From the NCBI GenBank assembly GCA_013368325.1, contig JAACJK010000220.1, forward strand, positions 124,001-188,000: a stretch of 64,000 nucleotides of DNA, read 5' to 3'. Source of the DNA: Ephemerocybe angulata. Taxonomy: Eukaryota; Basidiomycota; Agaricomycetes; Agaricales; Psathyrellaceae. Made by a program: the position numbers and the translations under genes. This document shows positions 58,311 through 64,000 of this stretch, piece after piece. Under the pieces are notes generated by a model. The model did no database searches, had not been told where the DNA came from, and saw nothing but the letters and a program-made list of their open reading frames with translations. Within the stretch, counting starts at the first letter, position 1; the number at the start of each line of letters is the position of its first letter.

Positions 58311-60228
58311 TTACGGTAGTACCTTTTTCGCGTGCCTTGATCCAGCAGTCAAAATCTCTACACCAGTTTCGGTGACCCTGTTGTGCACGTGAGGTGTGAT
58401 TCCAGCGAACCAAGAATGGAAGAAATACACACAAGAGAGTGTCCTCAAACTGGGCACTTCTTCTCCCGTCTTGCGTAGTGGCGGTCCAATTGTCAGGCCA
58501 GTGGACATCGTTACCATTCGTGCCCAAGTTAATCATCTGGAGGGAGTTAGTATGGGTAAGCCCATGAGCGAACCATTCTCAGTAGGTAATTTACTCACCG
58601 GCTCAATGGTGAAGGTCTGGAAGGGGTAGTCAGCACCATTGCAGAAGGTGGTGTGGCTTTAGAACTCACCATCCCCGCCTTCATCGTGCCCACAGCCTTG
58701 TTTTTGGCGTAGTGGGGAATATAATTGGGGGGCCCATGGAACAGGTCGTTCACCCCGTGTCCCGTATAGGTTCGAACTACAGCACAGCCAGCTGCTTTGG
58801 CAACCGGTTCACTGTCATTCCATGATCCACGGTTTAGCTTCTTGAGATTCGTCTTGAGGTCAATTATGCTCACATCGCTTTTCCAAGGTCCCGAAATAGA
58901 GTTCCGGGTTTGCAGAGGGCTATAGCAGCATTGAGACAGTCTTGTGTGACTTGAATGAGTCTGGCGGACTCATCGTCAATCTTGCCCACTGGATATGTCT
59001 CATTCAAGTCGGCATGATAACCTAGCAAGCAGTGAAATAAAGTCAAGAGGGGTCCATCGGGGGGCATGAGTTAGGGCCTCTAACCGTCGAAGTATATGCT
59101 GATATCTAAGAAGTCATATTTATCAGTAGGGGTATATGGATTAGTGTGGGGTTGAAACGTTGACCAACCGATATTGATGATATCACCTTCCACCACTGGG
59201 CGCTTGTCTGGGATCCCATGGCAGATAACCTCGTTTACAGAGCTGCAGCAGTCAGGGAAAGGAGCTTAGAGTGGGTACAGCGACAGTGAGCTGTATGAGA
59301 TACTAACAGGCAAACGGACTTGGGGAAGCCCCGGTAGTTGAGTGGAGAAGGGTATGCATTTCGCTCGATAGTCGCGTTATGTACGATTTCATCAAGCTCA
59401 TCGGTCGTGATGCCAGGCCGAATGCTCGCAGCAGCGATATCCAGGACTTCTCGGCCCAGCTAGTACAGAGGTGAAAGCTATATCAAGGTCCATTCATCTT
59501 AGAAGGGGTGCGACACGTACCCGGCACACTGTGCGCATTTTCTCCTGCTCCTCCAGAGACAATATCCGCGGAGGTTGCCCTTGCGCCTTGATCTCACTTA
59601 TGGGTTTACCTGGATCGCGATTTATGAAAGAGCCATACGGTGGAATTTTTCTGGATTCTTACCAGTGGTAGCATATTCTGGCCTAGAAATATGATCTGGA
59701 ACCTTTCGTCTCGGGGAAAGAGGGTACCACGGGTGAAGAGAGCCAGTAAACTGGAAATTGGGGAATGGGTTGTAGATGCCCTCTAGAAGGATATATCGTT
59801 TCAATGCTGTCAACTTGACTTGAGCATGTTACTATGAGCTTACCGGGGAGAGCTGAAGACTTGGATCCAGAATTGACAAGATCGTGGATGATTTTGTGTG
59901 TTTTCTGAATGCGCAGCACACAGTAAACAAAGGTTTGCAAACTTATTCCCGAGTTCAAGAAGTAATCGCACCCCTATAGTCGGGCGTCAACATCAAGGGC
60001 TGTACATCAGTCTTAGGCATTAACGCACATCCTGACTTGAAGCATGCCTGGCCGCAGAAGAACGAACCGCGAATACCGAGTCTAGGCAGGAGATAAGCAG
60101 GGAGTCAGACGTTCACCAACGACGTACTTGTTGCATGTAGGGCACTCTAACCGCGACGGTGGGTTACCATTGGGACATGCAGAGCTCTGGCATAGTATTG
60201 CCTTTGCCTCCTCTTCCTTGGACGACAT
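58311..60228 (-). CDS. Methionine aminopeptidase 1, downstream tandem copy (divergent active site)
   Basis: The protein starts with a zinc finger, [20 protein letters not shown], then [20 protein letters not shown] and HKIIHDL. The tryptophan codon is rebuilt by a 2-nt exon at 59972-59973. The pita-bread catalytic domain follows: [24 protein letters not shown] sequence, the metal-ligand Asp in [11 protein letters not shown], and the second in [12 protein letters not shown]. Later elements are [27 protein letters not shown] and SAQFEDTLL. Compared with the upstream copy it has HAD for HGD, one extra residue in FHxxPN-Y-IPHY, and Gly for Trp in the MINLG block. Metal ligands remain, so it may be active or altered. 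MetAP1 removes initiator methionine. All introns close in frame, so it is not an obvious pseudogene. Confidence 0.9.
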
Positions 60229-61170
60229 GGTGGTTCAAACGAAGTCCGAGAGAACGGCACATTCTCGCCGAGCTCGGTAGGCAATCGGCGCCGTGTGATA
60301 TGGGGGTGACTCACATGGCCGTTTCTTCACACCATTGGGAAGCATGCCTTTGCGTTCGGCCTCGGCCTTGCGTTGATGAAGGTGGGAAGCTCACTCTGGC
60401 GCCTACGCTGTTCGCTTCGCTTATTCATCCAAGGGCTTGCAGAAGGCATTCGAGTGCTTGTGCTTCATGCCCTCGACCAAGTCAACTTCCTCGTCTCAAG
60501 CAATTTGCTCCTATTCCATAACGATCGTGCAACATAAGGTTAAGCCCTGAGGCAAAGGCTGTTCTTGGAGCCTCTGGCGCAGGTGAGTTTCAAGTTCACG
60601 AGCGCCTAAGTATATGAAGATCAATGAGATTTGGCGCCGGTGGTTGGGCATGTCTACGACTCTCATATGGTTCCACTGTGGATTTCTCTCCAAGGACGAG
60701 GCGTTCCCCACAGCTTCATCATCTTGCATTCGCAATCTATAATAGAACCTGATGAAATAGGGGAGGAATAGGGAGGAATGGAAGGCAAGACGGCGGTTGC
60801 AATGTGGAGACGAGGTATCGCGCACCACTATATTAGCTTAAGCTCACCGCAGAACCCATGGGAGGTTATCCGGCCTCAATGGATGTCAGTGGAGTTTAAA
60901 GTGCCCACGGTCTCGAGATCGAGCTTCGGGCGCCTTGCCCAATATGGTCGAGACTTTGGGCGCTTATCAAACTCCCACATAGGGGCGAAACATAACTCAC
61001 TACCCCAAATCTACCGCTGATGGGTGTGGACCAAACCTCCTTTAGCGTTGACTAGAGGTGCATTTCATTGTCGCGAGTACTCGAGATAAAGTTAGAAACT
61101 AGGTTCCTTCTTGGTTTGGACACGAGAGTGCAACGTTCATACCAGGGTGCCCTCCTTCACACAGAACCGT
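60229..61170. promoter_or_regulatory. Spacer between the tandem MetAP genes
   Basis: 942 bp holding the promoter of the downstream copy and the 3' UTR of the upstream copy. It shows no leftover gene fragment I can recognise; several open frames are non-coding in character. Confidence 0.4.
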
Positions 61171-63150
61171 TTAGGGTTCTGTGGGCTTTGCATGTCTCGA
61201 TCCAGCAGTAAGGATTTCGACACCAGTTTCAGTGATCCTATAGTCAAATTGTGAATACGTGAAACAATGGGAGGCGGGCAATGACGTACAAAAGAGTGTC
61301 CTCGAATTGGGCGCTCCTCTTTCCGTCAGCGGTGGTGGCTGTCCAGTTATCAGGCCAGTGCACATCACTCCAGCTTGGGCCTAGGTTAATCATCTGGAGG
61401 GAGATTAAGTGATAGATTATGAGCGCTATCGTTTGTGGATGTGATGAGAATAAAACACATACCGGCTCAATGGTGAAGACCTGCATGAGGAAGGACAATT
61501 GGTCAGTTGAATGTGATTCTCAGGGTTCGAACTGTATGTGATTCACCATTCCGGCCTTCATCGTCCCTATAGCCTTATTCTTGGAGTAGTGGGGAATATT
61601 GGGGGAACAATGGAAGAGGTCATTAATTCCATGGCCCGTGTAAGTTCGCACAACCGAACAACCCGCAGCCTTGGCGATAGGTTCACTAAGATGACGAAAA
61701 GTATCTATGATCAGCGCCGCCACCATTGCATAAACCAAAAATACCCCTCTAGTGACTTACATGACCTTGCCAAGGTCCCTGAACAGCGCACCGGGTTTGC
61801 AGAGCGCGATCGCGGCATTCAGGCACTCCTCCGTAACTCGAATAAGTTTAGCAGAATCGTCATCAATCTTTCCCACAGGATAGGTTTCGTTCAGATCCCC
61901 GTGATATCCTAGACGGAGATGGCCAAAGTGAAAGCACGGTCAAGACGGAAAGGCCAAAGAACTTGACTGAATGGGCCCGAACCTTGGTAATAGAGCGTAA
62001 CATCTACGAATGCATTGTCAGGTATGATGCAATGAAAATAGCGATCGAAGGACCAACCGATATTGACGATATCGCCTTCTCGCAATGGGCGCTTGTCTGG
62101 GATACCGTGGCAGATGACCTCGTTGACGGACCTACAGACGCCAAAGAGGGCATAGACGCATCGTGCATACCAATGAGCATGGGACACATGGGAAATAGAT
62201 GCAAGAAGACACCAACGTGCAGACAGATTTTGGGAATCCTCGGTAGTTGAGGGGAGACGGGTAGGCGTTACGCTCGATACAGGCATTGTGCACGATTTCA
62301 TCCAATTCATCTGTGGTAATGCCAGGTCGGACGTGCGATGCTGCGATATCCAAAACCTCCCGAGCCAACTAGAGTAATAAGCATCAAGGGCCAATGAGTC
62401 GCCGCACTCCACGGGAAAAGGTAGGAATGGGACACGAACTCGGCAAACGGTACGCATTTTCTCCTGCTCATCTGGGGGCAAGATCCGTGGGGGCTGGCCT
62501 GCCTGCTTGATTTCAGACATGGGTTTACCTGTGGGTCAGGTTAATCTAGTCCACCTGCGGGCGGAAACATTTGAAAGCGGTGAGACTCTTACCAGAGATG
62601 GAATAGTCAGGGCGAGGTATGTGTTCTGGAAGCTGTCTTTTGGCCGAGAGTGGGTACCATGGGTGCAGTGCTCCAGTGAACTGGTAATTGGGGAAGGGAT
62701 TATAGACGCCCTCTAGAGATAGCGAAATATTGAGTTTGGTGCCCGTGATGATGAGTATACGGCGATATACCGGGGAGGGTAGAGAGCTGGCTTCCGGATT
62801 TGATGAGGTCGTGAATGATCTTGTGAGTTTTCTGTGCGGAAAGGATTGGTCAAGTCTTTGGGATGAGGCATTGATAGAGTCTCTCGCACCCCTGCGTAAT
62901 TGAGTGTCAACGTCAACGGCGAACCTAAAGACAATTCAGAACGCACATCCGGCCTTAAAGCATGCTTGACCACAGAAGAACGACCCTTGAATCCCAAGTC
63001 TAGTTGGTTATCAGTGGGCGTGATGAGGCTTTGTATGGCATCGACGGCGTACTTGTTACATGTGGGGCACTCTAGCCGTGACGGCGGGTTGCCATTAGGA
63101 CATGAAGAGCTCTGGCAGAGAACGACTTTGGACTCTTCGTTGGACGACAT
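61171..63150 (-). CDS. Methionine aminopeptidase 1, upstream tandem copy (canonical active site)
   Basis: Exon 1 (63150-63053) and exon 2 (62999-62947) encode the zinc finger [20 protein letters not shown] and [17 protein letters not shown]; a 2-nt exon at 62890-62891 completes Trp before KTHKIIHD. The linker has [24 protein letters not shown] sequence shared with its neighbour. The catalytic core keeps every expected element: [86 protein letters not shown], and SAQFEDTLL. Metal ligands (two Asp, His, two Glu) and the substrate histidine in PHY have standard spacing, as in human METAP1. The enzyme removes initiator methionine from nascent proteins at the ribosome; the zinc finger aids ribosome binding. 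It is probably the main housekeeping copy. Confidence 0.94.
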
Positions 63151-63677
63151 GATGTTATCAAGTCAAGCTGGAAAAAGAACGCCCGCGTGATGCGAGCCAG
63201 CTCGGATCGCGCTGCAAATAGACGCCAGCCGCTCTTCGACTGAGCTTCTTTTTCCCTTTACTATTTAGCAAACGTCAGCTCAGGAGCTATCAATAAGCAT
63301 TTGAGAATTAACAGTTAGTCCGACAATATTGTACTGGGGAGCAGGTGGCAGCAAGCGCCAGGGAAAATGGATACATGGTGACGATCGAGCCGGGGATTAT
63401 ATGCAGAGTGTATCAAACGGTATGAGTATGAGAAAGTGAGAAAGGGAATTTAAGTTAATGCAACGGGACGAGTAGGTAAAATAGAGAGCAATATAAGGAT
63501 CTATAGGTATCGAGAAACAGCATGCGAAGAACGAAGAAAGCAATACAGGACAGCAGACAGGTGAAGGATGTTTTTGGCCGAGCCCGGGTGAGCCTTGCAA
63601 AGGCGACAAGTGGACAAGTGAAGTGAAACGTGAGGCGAATAGCATGTTGGATGGTGGACATGGATGATGGGTTACGG
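63151..63677. promoter_or_regulatory. Promoter of the upstream MetAP gene; 3' UTR of the edge gene
   Basis: 527 bp with no gene seen. The stretch next to the MetAP start is pyrimidine-rich on the coding strand. No TATA box or repeat stands out. Confidence 0.35.
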
Positions 63678-64000
63678 TCAACGTGACGGCAGGACTTGCA
63701 GCATATACGCCGCCTTGGTGTCATTGCACGCCTTTCGCAAGGCTTTGAAGTGCGCGACGCCGAATATTTCGGTCAGGGCCGCTTCGTGTGCGTTGACCCA
63801 CGCAATGGGCGGAAGTCCTCGGGTGGTGCGGTACATGCCTTCTGGAAGCTGCTCCTCAAAGACGACTGTGACGATACCGGTGAGGAGGCACTGGATAAGA
63901 TGGAGGATGTCGTTGATGGGAGGGCATATTTTCCGGACAGACTCGAAAATGTCGCTATGAAAGACCATTTCCCATTGAACCCTGCGCTCGGGTGAGAAGA
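63678..64000 (-). CDS. Unknown protein, 3' end only
   Basis: The frame is open from the window edge to a TGA at 63680-63678, about 106 codons, with no stop on the way. The sequence, for example VFHSDIFESVRKICPPINDI and GMYRTTRGLPPIAWVNAHEA, has normal amino-acid balance and helix-like patterns but no domain I recognise. The start, and perhaps most of the gene, lies outside the window; an ATG inside at 63968 is possible but need not be the start. Confidence 0.45.
   Translation of the reverse strand, partial: FSPERRVQWEMVFHSDIFESVRKICPPINDILHLIQCLLTGIVTVVFEEQLPEGMYRTTRGLPPIAWVNAHEAALTEIFGVAHFKALRKACNDTKAAYMLQVLPSR

Noticed and set aside
61520..61560. GGTTCGAACTG, resembling a tRNA B box
   Set aside because: It lacks the full GGTTCGANNCC match and has no A box or cloverleaf around it; it lies in a MetAP intron. 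No tRNA genes were found in the window.

Overview
This window is nuclear DNA from a filamentous basidiomycete, most probably an Agaricomycete. The evidence is dense short introns (mostly 45-70 nt, GT-AG) that often split codons, compact spacing, and fungus-specific gene content. I reconstruct 28 protein-coding genes: 26 complete or nearly complete and 2 cut by the window edges. I see no rRNA, tRNA, transposon or CRISPR array. Splice sites were worked out by hand; where I could not close a junction I say so.

Layout, left to right. 1-4.1 kb: an Shr3-type permease chaperone (cut), head-to-head with a mitochondrial RsfS-domain protein; then a small unknown protein and the splicing factor SPF45. 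4.2-14.4 kb: succinate dehydrogenase flavoprotein, a TBC1D5-like Rab GAP, the GID ubiquitin ligase subunit RMD5, ribosome-biogenesis factor NSA1, and a pirin. 14.8-22.5 kb: a YAT amino-acid permease, a peroxisomal enoyl-CoA isomerase and a SmgGDS-like ARM-repeat protein. 22.7-31.7 kb: an OTU deubiquitinase, AP-1 beta adaptin, a NEPRO-like RNase MRP factor, a GPI-anchored cupredoxin and an unknown disordered protein. 32-41 kb: sulfide:quinone oxidoreductase, the inner nuclear membrane protein Src1/Man1, ESCRT-I Vps23 and a TEA-domain transcription factor. 41.8-58.2 kb: NOC3, APC5, a five-TOG XMAP215/Stu2 protein and a glycerol-3-phosphate acyltransferase. 58.3-63.2 kb: two tandem methionine aminopeptidase 1 genes. 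The right edge cuts an unrecognised gene.

Most genes are conserved housekeeping genes and do not form a metabolic cluster. The main organising feature is a run of closely spaced divergent pairs (starts about 140-400 bp apart) that probably share promoters. Several of these pair a nucleolar or ribosome-assembly gene with a ubiquitin-ligase or trafficking gene.

The most unusual locus is the tandem MetAP1 pair. Both copies appear to need a two-nucleotide exon (GG) to rebuild the zinc-finger tryptophan codon. The downstream copy also has an extra codon between the metal-ligand histidine and the catalytic histidine, plus other changes near the active site. I saw no obviously new multi-gene system.
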